A DNA stretch of 64,000 nucleotides from Candidatus Competibacteraceae bacterium (GCA_016713505.1 JADJPA010000001.1:3035001-3099000), one strand, 5' to 3'. Positions 17,754 through 26,667 are shown, numbered from the stretch's first letter. Notes: generated by a model from the sequence alone, not told the origin. Made by a program: numbers and translations.

Positions 17754-19397
17754 CTAAAGCGCCTTGGCCCGCTCGCGCAGGATGAATTTCTGCATCTTGC
17801 CGGTCGAGGTTTTCGGCAGCGGCCCGAACACCACGGTCTTAGGCACCTTGAAGCGCGCCAGTTGAGTGCGGCAAAACTCGATGATTTCCGCCTCGGTGGT
17901 ATTTTCCTTACCCGGTTGGAGGGTCACGAAGGCGCAGGGGGTTTCACCCCATTTCTCGTCGGGCCGCGCCACCACCGCCACCTCCAACACCGCCGGATGC
18001 CGGTACAGCACGTCCTCGACCTCGATGGTCGAAATGTTTTCGCCCCCGGAAATGATGATGTCCTTGGAGCGGTCCTTGATGTCGATGTAACCGTTTTCAT
18101 GCCAGACCGCCAGGTCACCGCTGTGGAACCAGCCGCCCTCGAAGGCTTCCTCGCTGGCGCTGGGATTCTTCAGATAGCCCTTCATGACGTTGTTGCCGCG
18201 CATGAAAATCTCGCCGATGCTCTTGCCGTCTTTCGGCATCGGTTCCAGGGTTTGGGGATGGGCGATCATCAGCCCTTCCAGCATCGGATAGCGCACGCCC
18301 TGGCGGGATTTGAGCACGGCCCGCTCTTCCAGGGGCTTCTCGTTCCACTCGTCGTGCCAGGCGCACACCACCGCCGGGCCGTAGGTTTCGGTCAGGCCGT
18401 AGACGTGGGTGACTTCGAAATTCATCCGCTCCATGCCCTCGATCACGGCGGCGGGCGGAGCCGCGCCGGCGGTCATCACCTTGACTCGATGGTTGATGCC
18501 GGCCTTCATCTCGTCCGGGGCGTTCTTCAAGGTGTTCAGCACGATCGGCGCGCCGCAGAAGTGGTTGACCTTCTCCTGTTTGATCAGATCGAACACTAGG
18601 TCAGCGCGCACTTGGCGCAGGCAGACGTTGGTGCCGACGGTCGCGGCGATGGTCCAGGGGAAGCACCAGCCGTTGCAGTGAAACATCGGCAAGGTCCACA
18701 GATAGATCGGATGCAGGCCCATGTCCCAGACCATGGCGTTGCACACCGCGTTCAGATAAGCGCCGCGATGGTGGTAGACCACGCCCTTGGGATTGCCGGT
18801 GGTGCCGGAGGTGTAATTGAGCGAAATCGCCTGCCATTCATCGGCCGGATTTTGCCAGGCGAATTCGGGATCGCCCTCGGCCAGCAGCGCCTCATAATCG
18901 AGTTGGCCGAGCTTCTGGCCGCCGCTGTACTGCGGGTCGTCAACATCGATCACCAGCGGGCGCTTGGCGGGTTCCATCAAGTGCAGCGCTTTGCTGATGG
19001 TGTCGGAAAATTCGCGGTCGGTGAACAGGATCTTGGCCTCGCCGTGGCCGAGCATGAAGGCGATCGCCTCGGCGTCCAGACGGATGTTCAGAGTGTTGAG
19101 CACCGCGCCGTTCATCGGTACGCCAAAGTGCAATTCGAACATTTCGGGGATGTTCGGCAGCATCGCCGCCACCGTATCGCCGATCCCGATCCCGCGCCGT
19201 TGCAGCGCCGAGGCCAGTCGCCGGCAGCGGGTATAGGTGTCCGCCCAGTTGCGTCGGACCGAACCATGCACGCAGGCGATTTTGTAGGGATAGACGGCGG
19301 CGGCGCGCTCGATGAAGGTCAGCGGGGTGAGGGCTACAAAATTGGCGGCGTTCTGGTCCAAATGCATGGCGTAGGGATTGTGGCCGTTGGCGCTCAT
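17754..19397 (-). CDS. medium-chain type acyl-CoA ligase (AMP-binding)
   Basis: This 547-residue adenylate-forming ligase has the P-loop YTSGTTGNPKG near residue 190, the DRSKDIIISGGENISTIEVE hinge region near residue 430 and the C-terminal LPKTSTGKMQKFILR lysine. The overall pattern (LNIRLDAEAIAFMLGHGEAK) fits the AlkK / methylmercaptopropionyl-CoA ligase branch acting on medium-chain or short branched acids. It is followed 64 bases downstream by... in transcription order, it lies upstream-adjacent of none but is co-directional with the crotonase gene, which precedes it on the minus strand. Its exact substrate cannot be read from sequence. Confidence 0.88.
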   Translation of the reverse strand: MSANGHNPYAMHLDQNAANFVALTPLTFIERAAAVYPYKIACVHGSVRRNWADTYTRCRRLASALQRRGIGIGDTVAAMLPNIPEMFELHFGVPMNGAVLNTLNIRLDAEAIAFMLGHGEAKILFTDREFSDTISKALHLMEPAKRPLVIDVDDPQYSGGQKLGQLDYEALLAEGDPEFAWQNPADEWQAISLNYTSGTTGNPKGVVYHHRGAYLNAVCNAMVWDMGLHPIYLWTLPMFHCNGWCFPWTIAATVGTNVCLRQVRADLVFDLIKQEKVNHFCGAPIVLNTLKNAPDEMKAGINHRVKVMTAGAAPPAAVIEGMERMNFEVTHVYGLTETYGPAVVCAWHDEWNEKPLEERAVLKSRQGVRYPMLEGLMIAHPQTLEPMPKDGKSIGEIFMRGNNVMKGYLKNPSASEEAFEGGWFHSGDLAVWHENGYIDIKDRSKDIIISGGENISTIEVEDVLYRHPAVLEVAVVARPDEKWGETPCAFVTLQPGKENTTEAEIIEFCRTQLARFKVPKTVVFGPLPKTSTGKMQKFILRERAKAL

Positions 19398-19461
19398 GAT
19401 CGGGTCTTCTCCGGTGGTGACGTTTGGTTTGATTATGGCGGACGAAGCGGTTGGCGGGCGC

Positions 19462-20259
19462 TCAGCAGCCCTTCCATTCCGGCTTGCGCTTGGCGATGAA
19501 GGCGTCGATGCCCTCGCGGGCGTCCTCGCTGTTCATGTTGCACGCCATGGTCTCGCTCGCACAAGCATAGGCGGCTTCCAGGCCCATCTCCAATTGCTTG
19601 TAGAACAATTCCTTGCCCATGGCGATGGCCAGCGGCGATTTGGCGCAGATCGAATCGGCCAGCTTCCAGATGGCCGCGTCCAACTGATCGAGTGGCGCGA
19701 TCCGATTGATCAGCCCTTGCCGCAAAGCGGTGGGCGCGTCGATGAAATCGCCGGTCAGCAACAACTCCAGGGCTTGCTTGCGACCCAGGTTGCGGCTGAG
19801 CGCCACGCCGGGGGTGGCGCAGAACAGGCCGACGTTGATGCCGGAAGTCGCGAATCGGGCGTTGTCGGACGCGACCGCCAGATCGCAGGCCGCCACCAGT
19901 TGGCAGCCGGCGGCGGTGGCGATGCCGTGCACCCGCGCGATCACCGGCTGCGGCAACCGATTGATGGTCAGCATCACTCGACCGCACTGATCGAACAACG
20001 CCCTATGAAAGGCCGGATCGGTGTGCGAGCGCATCTCCTTGAGGTCGTGGCCGGCGCAAAAAGCTGGACCGCTGCCGGCGATCACCACCACGCGCACGCT
20101 CTGGTCGGTCGCCGCGCGGTCCAGCTCGGTTTGCAGCGCGGCCAGCATTGCTTGCGATAAGGCGTTGTATTGCTTGGGTCGATTGAGCGTCAGCGTGGCG
20201 ACGCCCGCCTCGGTCTGACGCAGCACGAGACTTTCTTCGGAAGGAACAGTCGCGGTCAT
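19462..20259 (-). CDS. crotonase-superfamily protein resembling ECHDC3
   Basis: This 265-residue crotonase-fold protein keeps the oxyanion-hole segment AFCAGHDLKEM but lacks both catalytic glutamates of enoyl-CoA hydratase. Where GGGCEL is expected it reads AAGCQL, and where PEI/PEV is expected it reads TSGINVG. The pattern ATAAGCQLVAACDLAVAS and VGLFCATPGVALSR is nearly that of the ECHDC3 group, whose reaction is not settled. It is therefore probably not a normal hydratase. The acyl-CoA ligase gene lies 64 bases downstream on the same strand, suggesting joint action on an acyl-CoA. Confidence 0.85.
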   Translation of the reverse strand: MTATVPSEESLVLRQTEAGVATLTLNRPKQYNALSQAMLAALQTELDRAATDQSVRVVVIAGSGPAFCAGHDLKEMRSHTDPAFHRALFDQCGRVMLTINRLPQPVIARVHGIATAAGCQLVAACDLAVASDNARFATSGINVGLFCATPGVALSRNLGRKQALELLLTGDFIDAPTALRQGLINRIAPLDQLDAAIWKLADSICAKSPLAIAMGKELFYKQLEMGLEAAYACASETMACNMNSEDAREGIDAFIAKRKPEWKGC

Positions 20260-20404
20260 ACGGTGGTTCTCCTCTCGTTACGGTGGGCGGCTTGCTCGAA
20301 ATTTCGCAAGGTGGGGTATATTCTATCCGTCAGTTTCAACGGCCTATCAATTGCTCTACCTACAGAGTAGCAACCTTTGGCGGGATTGAATCGCTGCCCT
20401 AACA

Positions 20405-20644
20405 ATGGCCTTTTTACAGGAACTGTGTAACGACGCGCCGCCGTTCCTGGCCGACCGCTGCCGCAACCCGTTTCCGCGCCGCCGGCGGGCGTTGTCGGTC
20501 GCAAGCAGCGTGCTGGCCTTACGCGACAGGTTGCTGGAAACACTGCTGGAGCAAGCGCCGGCGGGCTTGCATCGCTGCGGTGGCCAGCGCGGTTTGCTGC
20601 CGCGGTGGCGGCGCGATGAAAAATTCGGAACGGAAACGGTATGA
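20405..20644 (+). CDS. possible small Arg-rich protein before the response regulator
   Basis: This 79-codon frame has coding-like third-position GC and its stop overlaps the response-regulator start (ATGA), as in translational coupling. It contains an Arg-rich segment and no recognised domain. The initiation site is weak. It may be a remnant of an upstream kinase gene or chance. The rest of the 381-base gap between the crotonase gene and the regulator shows AT-rich sequence near 20310-20345 that is probably the crotonase promoter, and nothing else that I can identify. Confidence 0.3.
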   Translation: MAFLQELCNDAPPFLADRCRNPFPRRRRALSVASSVLALRDRLLETLLEQAPAGLHRCGGQRGLLPRWRRDEKFGTETV

Positions 20645-21312
20645 CCGCACAGAATACCGTGCTGGTTTACCTCGTGGACGATGACCCGGCGGTTCGTGAT
20701 TCGCTTCAAAATCTATTGGAGTCGGTCGGCTTGCAGGTGCAGAGTTTCGCTGACACCGAGACCTTCCTGACGGCTTACCGGCCCGACTGTCCGGGTTGCC
20801 TGTTGCTGGATGTGCGCATTCCCGGTCGCAACGATTTAAGTTCCCAGCAACTGCTGCGCGACCGGGGTATCGATGTGCCGGTGGTGATCATCACCGGACA
20901 CGGCGATGTGGCGATGGCGGTGACCGCGATGAAGCAGGGTGCGCTGGACTTCATCGAAAAACCTTTCAACGATCAGATGCTGCTGGATTGCGTCCACAAC
21001 GCATTGATCGAAGACCGCATCCGGCGGCGAACGCGCGCGCAGCGCCAGGTGCTGTTGGCTCGGTTTAAAACCCTGACCCCGCGCGAGCAGGATGTCTTGC
21101 GGCAAGTGGTGGAAGGACTTTCCAACCGGGAAATCGCCGAGCTGCTGAACTTGAGCCGAAAGACAGTGGAAGTCCATCGCGCCAAGGTCATGCAGAAAAT
21201 GCAGGCTGAGACGCTATCCCAACTGATCCGCATGGCGATGGCGCTTGATATCCTCCAAATTTTCGATGCGACGGGCGCTATCGCTTTGCCGAAAGCCACC
21301 TTGATCGAGTAG
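20641..21312 (+). CDS. FixJ/NarL-type response regulator
   Basis: This 223-residue two-domain regulator has a receiver with acidic DDD (13-15), phospho-acceptor Asp57 in CLLLDVRIPG and conserved Lys in FIEKPF near residue 107. A LuxR-type helix-turn-helix follows (LTPREQDVLRQVVEGLSNRE and LSRKTVEVHRAKVMQKM, about residues 144-190). The receiver-to-HTH arrangement and the RGIDVPVVIITGHGDV segment are typical of the FixJ/TtrR/DctR group. No histidine kinase lies beside it, so it is an orphan here. Its targets are unknown; the divergent crotonase/acyl-CoA ligase genes are the nearest candidates. Confidence 0.92.
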   Translation: MTAQNTVLVYLVDDDPAVRDSLQNLLESVGLQVQSFADTETFLTAYRPDCPGCLLLDVRIPGRNDLSSQQLLRDRGIDVPVVIITGHGDVAMAVTAMKQGALDFIEKPFNDQMLLDCVHNALIEDRIRRRTRAQRQVLLARFKTLTPREQDVLRQVVEGLSNREIAELLNLSRKTVEVHRAKVMQKMQAETLSQLIRMAMALDILQIFDATGAIALPKATLIE

Positions 21313-21326
21313 GCACTGTCAGCATC

Positions 21327-22088
21327 ATGTGTTTGATTCTATTAGCTTATTGCTGCCATCCGAGCTATCCCTTAGTGGTGGCGGCCAACCGCGATGAATT
21401 TTATGATCGCCCCACCGCGCCCCTGGCTTTCTGGGACGATGCCCCGCAGGTTTTGGCCGGGCGCGATCTCAAGGAAGGAGGTACTTGGTTGGGTATCACC
21501 CGCGCGGGCCGCCTGGCGGCGCTGACCAATTATCGCGACCCGAACCGCCTGATGCCAAACGCGCCGTCGCGGGGTCGGCTGACCGGCGATTATCTGCGGG
21601 GGGACAGCGCCGCGCGGGCTTATCTAGAGCAGCTATCGCATCAGGCTAGCGCATATAACGGCTTCAATCTGCTGTTAGGCGATGCGGCAGGCTTGTTTTA
21701 CTACGCTAACTACGGAGAGGCGCCCCGCGCACTGAAGCCGGGGCTCTACGGTTTGAGCAACCGGTTTCTGGATAGCCCGTGGCCAAAAGTGCGCCGGGGT
21801 CGGGCAGCCCTGCGACGCCTGTTGGCGGAAGCGTCCGATCCGAGCCCGGATGATTTATTGAGACTCTTGGCGGACCGCGCGCCCGCGCCTGACGACGAGC
21901 TGCCCGATACCGGCATCCCGCTGGAATGGGAGCGCTGGTTATCGCCGCTGTTTATCAGCGCGCCGGGCTATGGAACTCGCGCCTCGACTGTGTTGTTGGT
22001 CGATCATCTCGGGCGTGTGCGCATGGTCGAAGCGACATGGCCGGACGGCGGCCGGCGAGAGTTTCAAACGGACTGGCCGACCGGGTGA
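21327..22088 (+). CDS. NRDE (TANGO2-like) family protein
   Basis: This 253-residue protein starts MCLILLAY and contains the namesake NRDE motif (AANRDEFYDRPT) near residue 22, followed by GGTWLGITRAGRLAALTNYR. This matches the NRDE/TANGO2 family, an Ntn-hydrolase-like group in which Cys2 would become the N-terminal residue. Bacterial members have been linked to heme trafficking, but a function is not firmly established. It follows the response regulator by 14 bases and is probably co-transcribed with it; a terminator lies downstream. Confidence 0.9.
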   Translation: MCLILLAYCCHPSYPLVVAANRDEFYDRPTAPLAFWDDAPQVLAGRDLKEGGTWLGITRAGRLAALTNYRDPNRLMPNAPSRGRLTGDYLRGDSAARAYLEQLSHQASAYNGFNLLLGDAAGLFYYANYGEAPRALKPGLYGLSNRFLDSPWPKVRRGRAALRRLLAEASDPSPDDLLRLLADRAPAPDDELPDTGIPLEWERWLSPLFISAPGYGTRASTVLLVDHLGRVRMVEATWPDGGRREFQTDWPTG

Positions 22089-22211
22089 TAAGGGCGGTCC
22101 GCGTGCGTGAGTGGAGACAATGACGCGCGGTCCGATCCAAATCCGCTAAAAACTGTCTCTTGTTCGAGCAAAGCCTGATCGGCTATCCTACACAAACTAC
22201 ATACCAATAAA

Positions 22212-22236
22212 CCCGGCGACGGGTAGCCGGTTTTTC
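22212..22236 (+). terminator. rho-independent terminator
   Basis: CCGGC and GCCGG pair around GACGGGTA and are followed by TTTTT. It lies 124 bases after the NRDE gene and 20 bases before the tRNA-Arg gene. Confidence 0.6.
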
Positions 22237-22256
22237 CAAGACTCCCTCCCTGTTTG

Positions 22257-22333
22257 GCCCCGGTAGCTCAGTTGGATAGAGCGCACCCCTCCTAAGGGTG
22301 AGGTCACAGGTTCAACTCCTGTCCGGGGCGCCA
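22257..22333 (+). tRNA. tRNA-Arg (anticodon CCT)
   Basis: This 77-base cloverleaf has acceptor GCCCCGG/CCGGGGC, D-arm GCTC...GAGC, an anticodon stem around CTCCTAA giving anticodon CCT (reads AGG), TTCAACT in the T loop and an encoded CCA. Confidence 0.96.
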
Positions 22334-22408
22334 TGTTTTCAATGAATTGAGGTAAAGCATCCTCTCTACTAGGCATCCTGTAAATGGATCGTGCGTCGGA
22401 GACCGCCG

Positions 22409-23251
22409 TCAAACCGCCAAATTGTCGATCAACCGTGCTCGACCCAGCCAAGCGGCCGCCAGAATCCGCAAGTTCTCGTCACCGCTAGCGGGCGATTGTA
22501 AATCGCTGGCGCGGCGGATTTCGAAATAATCCGGTCGGAAGCCCGCCGCCGCCAGTCGCGCCTTCGCCTCATCCGACAGACGCTGGTAATCACGTTCGCC
22601 CGCGCGCAGCCGCTCGGCGCTGGCCGTCAGCGTGGCATACAAGGTCGGGGCGATGGCGCGTTCCTCGGGCGTCAGATAGCCGTTGCGCGAACTCATCGCC
22701 AAGCCGTCGGCCTCCCGCACCGTAGGCACGCCGACGATTTCGATGGGAAAATTGAGATCGTCCACCAAGCGCCGAATGACCCTCAATTGCTGCCAATCCT
22801 TTTCACCGAACAGAGCTATATCTGGTTGAACCATGTTGAACAATTTGCCGACCACGGTGGCGACGCCGCGAAAATGAGTCGGCCGGCTGGCCCCGCACAA
22901 GATATCCGACAGCTCCGGCACCGTAATGCTGGTCATGTCCTCCAGCGGGCGCGGATAGATTTCGGCGACCGCCGGCGCGAACAAGAGATCCAAACCGACC
23001 GCTTCCAACTGGCGGGAATCTTCGAGCAGGGTGCGCGGATAGCCGGTGAAATCCTCGTTGGGCCCGAATTGAGTGGGATTGACGAAGATGCTGGCGACCG
23101 TGCGCGGCGCCTGCTGGCGGGCGCGCTCGACCAAGTGAATATGGCCACGGTGCAGGTTGCCCATGGTGGGGACGAAAGCCACTCGTTCTCCGGCTCGCCG
23201 CCAGGTAGTAACGTGGTCGCGCAATTCAGCGATAGTGTGGACAGTCCGCAT
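22409..23251 (-). CDS. panC: pantothenate synthetase (pantoate-beta-alanine ligase)
   Basis: This 280-residue enzyme joins pantoate and beta-alanine using ATP, the last step of pantothenate synthesis. The nucleotide-binding PTMGNLHRGH (about residues 28-37), NPTQFGPNEDF and FGEKDWQQL segments are all present. It follows panB by 20 bases as the last gene of the pcnB-folK-panB-panC operon. Its 3' end lies close to the tRNA-Arg gene on the other strand. Confidence 0.97.
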   Translation of the reverse strand: MRTVHTIAELRDHVTTWRRAGERVAFVPTMGNLHRGHIHLVERARQQAPRTVASIFVNPTQFGPNEDFTGYPRTLLEDSRQLEAVGLDLLFAPAVAEIYPRPLEDMTSITVPELSDILCGASRPTHFRGVATVVGKLFNMVQPDIALFGEKDWQQLRVIRRLVDDLNFPIEIVGVPTVREADGLAMSSRNGYLTPEERAIAPTLYATLTASAERLRAGERDYQRLSDEAKARLAAAGFRPDYFEIRRASDLQSPASGDENLRILAAAWLGRARLIDNLAV

Positions 23252-23271
23252 GGTGATGTTTTCCTCGGTGT

Positions 23272-24120
23272 TCAGGCGAGACAGTGTTCGGGGCCGGGAA
23301 ATTCGCCGCTTTTGACGGCGGCCACGTAAGCCGCCACCGCTGCGTGCAGGCTGTCGTGGCCGGTCATGAAGTTCTTGGAGAAGCGCGGCCGCCGCCCGAA
23401 GGTAATCCCCAACATGTCGTAGCTGACCAGCACCTGGGCGTCACAGCTCGGACCCGCGCCAATGCCGATCAGGGGGATATCCAGCGCTTCCGTTAGCCGC
23501 GCCCCCAATTCAGCCGGAATACACTCCACCAGCGCGATATCGGCCCCGGCCTCCTGCAAGGCCAGCGCCTCGTCGATCATCAGCCGCGCGGCGGCTTCCT
23601 CGCGGCCTTGCACCTTATAGCCGCCCAGTTTGTGCACCGATTGCGGCAGCAGACCGAGATGGGCGCAGACCGGAATCCCGTTGCGGCCGAGCTGGCGCAC
23701 CGTGTCAGCCAGCACCGCGCCGCCTTCCAGTTTGACCATGTGCGCGCCGCCTTCCTGCATCAGCCGCGCGGCGTTGCGCACGCCTTGTTCGACCGTCGCG
23801 TAACTGGCGAAGGGCATGTCGGCCATCAGCAGCGCCGTGCCGCTGCCGCGCGCCACGTTGCGGGTGTGATAAACCATGTCGTCCATCGTGACCGGCACGG
23901 TGGTGCGCTGGCCCTGCACCACCATGCCCAGCGAATCACCGACCAGAATGACTTCTACCCCGGCCGCGTCCAGCAGTGCTGCAAAGCTGGCGTCGTAAGC
24001 CGTCAAAACCGCGAACTTCTCCCGGTCGCGCTTCATCTTGGCTAAGGTATTGATAGTAAGTGGCTTGCGTGTCGGCTGTTCCTGGTACATGGCGTGCTCG
24101 GCGTGCGGGCCGCAACGCAC
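23272..24120 (-). CDS. panB: 3-methyl-2-oxobutanoate hydroxymethyltransferase
   Basis: This 282-residue TIM-barrel enzyme makes ketopantoate from 2-oxoisovalerate with methylene-THF. It shows TAYDASFAALLDAAGVEVIL, VGDSLGMVVQG and KLEGG with the metal and substrate residues. The ATG at 24120 gives about 18 residues ahead of the core (MRCGPHAEHAMYQEQ); the second ATG at about 24090 is a possible alternative. It precedes panC directly and follows folK, so it belongs to the pantothenate/folate operon. Confidence 0.95.
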   Translation of the reverse strand: MRCGPHAEHAMYQEQPTRKPLTINTLAKMKRDREKFAVLTAYDASFAALLDAAGVEVILVGDSLGMVVQGQRTTVPVTMDDMVYHTRNVARGSGTALLMADMPFASYATVEQGVRNAARLMQEGGAHMVKLEGGAVLADTVRQLGRNGIPVCAHLGLLPQSVHKLGGYKVQGREEAAARLMIDEALALQEAGADIALVECIPAELGARLTEALDIPLIGIGAGPSCDAQVLVSYDMLGITFGRRPRFSKNFMTGHDSLHAAVAAYVAAVKSGEFPGPEHCLA

Positions 24121-24193
24121 CGGGAACGCCGGGCGCGGCGGCGGGGTTTTAGGGTTTTTGGAGCAGGTCGGGCTGCGCGGCTATCGTAGCCGG

Positions 24194-24691
24194 TTAATCG
24201 TCGCTGTCCAGCCGGATTAGACCTTGTTGCGGACAATTTGCGCGCAGTTCGTGCAAAGAACCTAAGCCAGGAATGGTGAGGGTCGGAGCGATGTCGTAGA
24301 GCGGGTAGAGAACGAAGGCCCGCTCGTGCAAGCGGGGGTGGGGCAGGATGAGTCGGGGGTCGTCACAAATCAGTCGATCGTACAGCAGCAAGTCCAAATC
24401 CAGCGTGCGCGGGCCCCAGCGCACGGTGCGGGTCCGGCCTTGCGCCAGTTCGAGCGCTTGCAGCACGGCGAGCAATTGCCCCGGCGTCAAGCCGGTGTCC
24501 AGGGCGGCGACGGCGTTGATATAGTCCGGCTGATCGGGCGGCCCACCGACCGGTGCGCTTCGATACAGCGGCGATCGGGCCACGCAGCAACTGGCCAGAA
24601 TGCCGCTTAGCACTTGAAACGCGCGTCGCGCGTGCTGGATGGGGTCATCCAGATTGCTGCCGATACCGATGTAAGCACGGGCGGGTTGCAT
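24194..24691 (-). CDS. folK: 2-amino-4-hydroxy-6-hydroxymethyldihydropteridine pyrophosphokinase (HPPK)
   Basis: This 165-residue enzyme pyrophosphorylates hydroxymethyl-dihydropterin in folate synthesis. It has the N-terminal YIGIGSNLDDP, the metal-binding GPRTLDLDLLLYD near residue 97 and the HPRLHERAFVLYPL segment, all diagnostic of FolK. The ATG at 24691 gives the usual N-terminus; the in-frame extension to 24916 would run through pcnB and was discarded. It follows pcnB by 16 bases. Confidence 0.97.
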   Translation of the reverse strand: MQPARAYIGIGSNLDDPIQHARRAFQVLSGILASCCVARSPLYRSAPVGGPPDQPDYINAVAALDTGLTPGQLLAVLQALELAQGRTRTVRWGPRTLDLDLLLYDRLICDDPRLILPHPRLHERAFVLYPLYDIAPTLTIPGLGSLHELRANCPQQGLIRLDSDD

Positions 24692-24707
24692 GGGGCCAGT
24701 TCCACGA

Positions 24708-26057
24708 TCAGTTTTCGGGTTGCAGCGAGACGCCTTGAGGGCCTTTGCGAGCGGAGCGCGGCTTGCGCCGGCGCCGGGATTTGCCTGTCTTGGTGGTTTT
24801 GGTCGGTTGGAGAGCTTGGGCGCGGCCGGCTTCGTCCAGCGCCAGGAACCGATTCCACCAATCGGCCAATTCGGCGGCCTGCTCGTCGGCCTCGGCGCGC
24901 AGCAGCAGAAAATCATAGCCGGCGCGAAAGCGGGGATGGTCCAGCAGGCGCAGCGGCCGCTTGCCGGCGGTGACGGTCAGCCGCTGCTGCATGTCCCAGA
25001 TTTCCCGCATCGGCAGGCTGTGGCGGCGCGGCAGGGCGGTGTGGCGAATCTGATCCTGAACGACCGCGTCGGCGGCGGTTTGCAGCGCTTCGGTGTCGTT
25101 CAAACCGTGGTCATGAAAGTGTTTCATCCGTTCCCGCAACGGTTCCCACAGCAGGGCGGCGAACAGAAACGCCGGATTGACCGGTTTATCCTCGGCCAGC
25201 CGGCGGTCGGTGTCGGCCAGCGCCCGGACCAGCAGAGTTTTCGGATAATGCTGCTGCTGGTGGTTCAGGCAGCGCTCGGTCGCCGGAAACAGCCAACCGA
25301 ACAAGCGGTAATGGCGCAACAACTCGAAAGCCTGGATGGCGCTGCCGGTCAGAAACAGCTTCAGCACTTCATCGAACAACCGGGCCGAGGGGATCTGCTC
25401 CAGCAGGTTGCCCAAACGGTGCAAAGGGGCTTCGGTGGCGGGATCGAAGCGAAAACCCAGTTTGGCGGCGAACCGGACCGCCCGCAACATGCGTACCGGA
25501 TCTTCTTGATAGCGCTGCGCCGGATCGCCGATCAGCCGGATGAGGCCCGCCTTGAGGTCGGCGATGCCACCCACGTAGTCGAGCACCACGAAATTGTCGA
25601 TATCGTAATACAGCGCGTTGACGGTGAAATCGCGCCGCCAGGCATCTTCCTCGATGTTGCCGTAAACGTTGTCGCTGAGGATGCGGCCGCTGGCCGTGCG
25701 TTCCACACCCGGTCCGTCACCGTCCTCGCGGTCTCCACTCTGGCCGCGGAAGGTGGCGACTTCGACGATTTCCTGGCCAAACTGGACATGCGCCAGCCGG
25801 AAGCGGCGACCGATCAAGCGGCAATTGCGGAACAGTTTGTGGACTTGTTCGGGGCGGGCGTCGGTGGCGATATCGAAATCCTTGGGTTCGCGGCCGAGCA
25901 GCAGGTCGCGCACCCCGCCGCCGACCAGACACGCTCGAAACCCGGCTTCGCGCAGTCGGTACAAAACCTTGACGGCATTGGGACTGATATTGGCCCGCGA
26001 GATGGTGTGTTCCGGGCGGGGGATGATGGTAGGTTGGGGAATCAGGCTGGCTTTCAA
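24708..26057 (-). CDS. pcnB: poly(A) polymerase I
   Basis: This 449-residue enzyme adds 3' A-tails to RNA and promotes decay. The nucleotidyltransferase core reads CLVGGGVRDLLLGREPKDFD near residues 40-59, with the aspartates of DFDIAT as metal ligands. The C-terminal tail is Arg/Lys-rich (KTTKTGKSRRRRKPRS), as in other PcnB proteins. It is the first gene of the pcnB-folK-panB-panC operon and is read away from the tRNA-Glu gene. Confidence 0.96.
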   Translation of the reverse strand: MKASLIPQPTIIPRPEHTISRANISPNAVKVLYRLREAGFRACLVGGGVRDLLLGREPKDFDIATDARPEQVHKLFRNCRLIGRRFRLAHVQFGQEIVEVATFRGQSGDREDGDGPGVERTASGRILSDNVYGNIEEDAWRRDFTVNALYYDIDNFVVLDYVGGIADLKAGLIRLIGDPAQRYQEDPVRMLRAVRFAAKLGFRFDPATEAPLHRLGNLLEQIPSARLFDEVLKLFLTGSAIQAFELLRHYRLFGWLFPATERCLNHQQQHYPKTLLVRALADTDRRLAEDKPVNPAFLFAALLWEPLRERMKHFHDHGLNDTEALQTAADAVVQDQIRHTALPRRHSLPMREIWDMQQRLTVTAGKRPLRLLDHPRFRAGYDFLLLRAEADEQAAELADWWNRFLALDEAGRAQALQPTKTTKTGKSRRRRKPRSARKGPQGVSLQPEN

Positions 26058-26146
26058 GGAGGGTTTTAAAATCTTGTATGATGCGGGAGCAGCGGTATAA
26101 TACTATTTTTCCTCCAGCAGGCGCTACCGCCTGTCACGTCATCCTT

Positions 26147-26222
26147 GCTCCCTTCGTCTAGTGGCCTAGGACACCGCCCTCTCACGGCGGGAACAGGGGT
26201 TCGAAACCCCTAGGGAGCGCCA
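26147..26222 (+). tRNA. tRNA-Glu (anticodon CTC)
   Basis: This 76-base cloverleaf starts GCTCCCTTCGTCTAGTGG and has acceptor GCTCCCT/AGGGAGC, anticodon stem CCGCC/GGCGG around CTCTCAC giving anticodon CTC, GGTTCGAAACC in the T-arm and encoded CCA. It closely resembles E. coli tRNA-Glu in overall sequence. Confidence 0.96.
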
Positions 26223-26490
26223 GTTTTCCCGGATAGCTGGCAAGTCTCCGTCATCTCTCCGCCAGCGCCCGCCGACTTCCGCGTTGCGTGTGTCGCCTCA
26301 ACGAGCTCCCGCATCAGCCTCGGAAATACCGTGCGCTGAAACTTGCCGTCGTCCATGTGGCGGATCACGATCTTGCCGTTCTCGGCCATGGCATGTGTTG
26401 AACCATCAGGTGGTCGATCAGCTTGCGCGCACCCGACCGAAAGCTAGCCAACGAATCGAACGTCCTGCGCCAGACGGGCGTTTCGGACAA
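26210..26490 (-). pseudogene. possible gene remnant between tRNA-Glu and tRNA-Ala
   Basis: The 304-base interval between tRNA-Glu and tRNA-Ala holds two minus-strand reading stretches that look coding. One reads from about 26478 down to about 26394 (TFDSLASFRSGARKLIDHL). The other starts at 26389 (MAENGKIVIRHMDDGKFQRT) and ends at 26210 inside the tRNA-Glu 3' half. The two are in different frames but would join sensibly with a one-base shift near 26392. That the reading ends in a tRNA 3' end is the place integrases use. I recognise no family, so this may be a decayed gene or chance. Confidence 0.3.
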
Positions 26491-26520
26491 GCAAAAGGCC
26501 CGAACATTGTCCGAGCCTTT
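26491..26520 (-). terminator. rho-independent terminator of tRNA-Ala
   Basis: Read on the minus strand, AAAGGCTCG and CGGGCCTTT pair imperfectly around GACAATGTT and are followed by TTGC. It begins 7 bases after the tRNA-Ala gene. Confidence 0.65.
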
Positions 26521-26526
26521 GGAATT

Positions 26527-26602
<76 letters not shown>

Positions 26603-26667
26603 GTAAAAAATAGAAAAAGAACTATACAATCTTCGAGTTTCCTAAGCTAGACCTCGCACCCAAAATC

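Noticed and set aside
24690..26069. 459-codon plus-strand frame opposite pcnB
   Set aside because: It mirrors pcnB codons; pcnB is certain by motif, and the frame has no recognisable domain.
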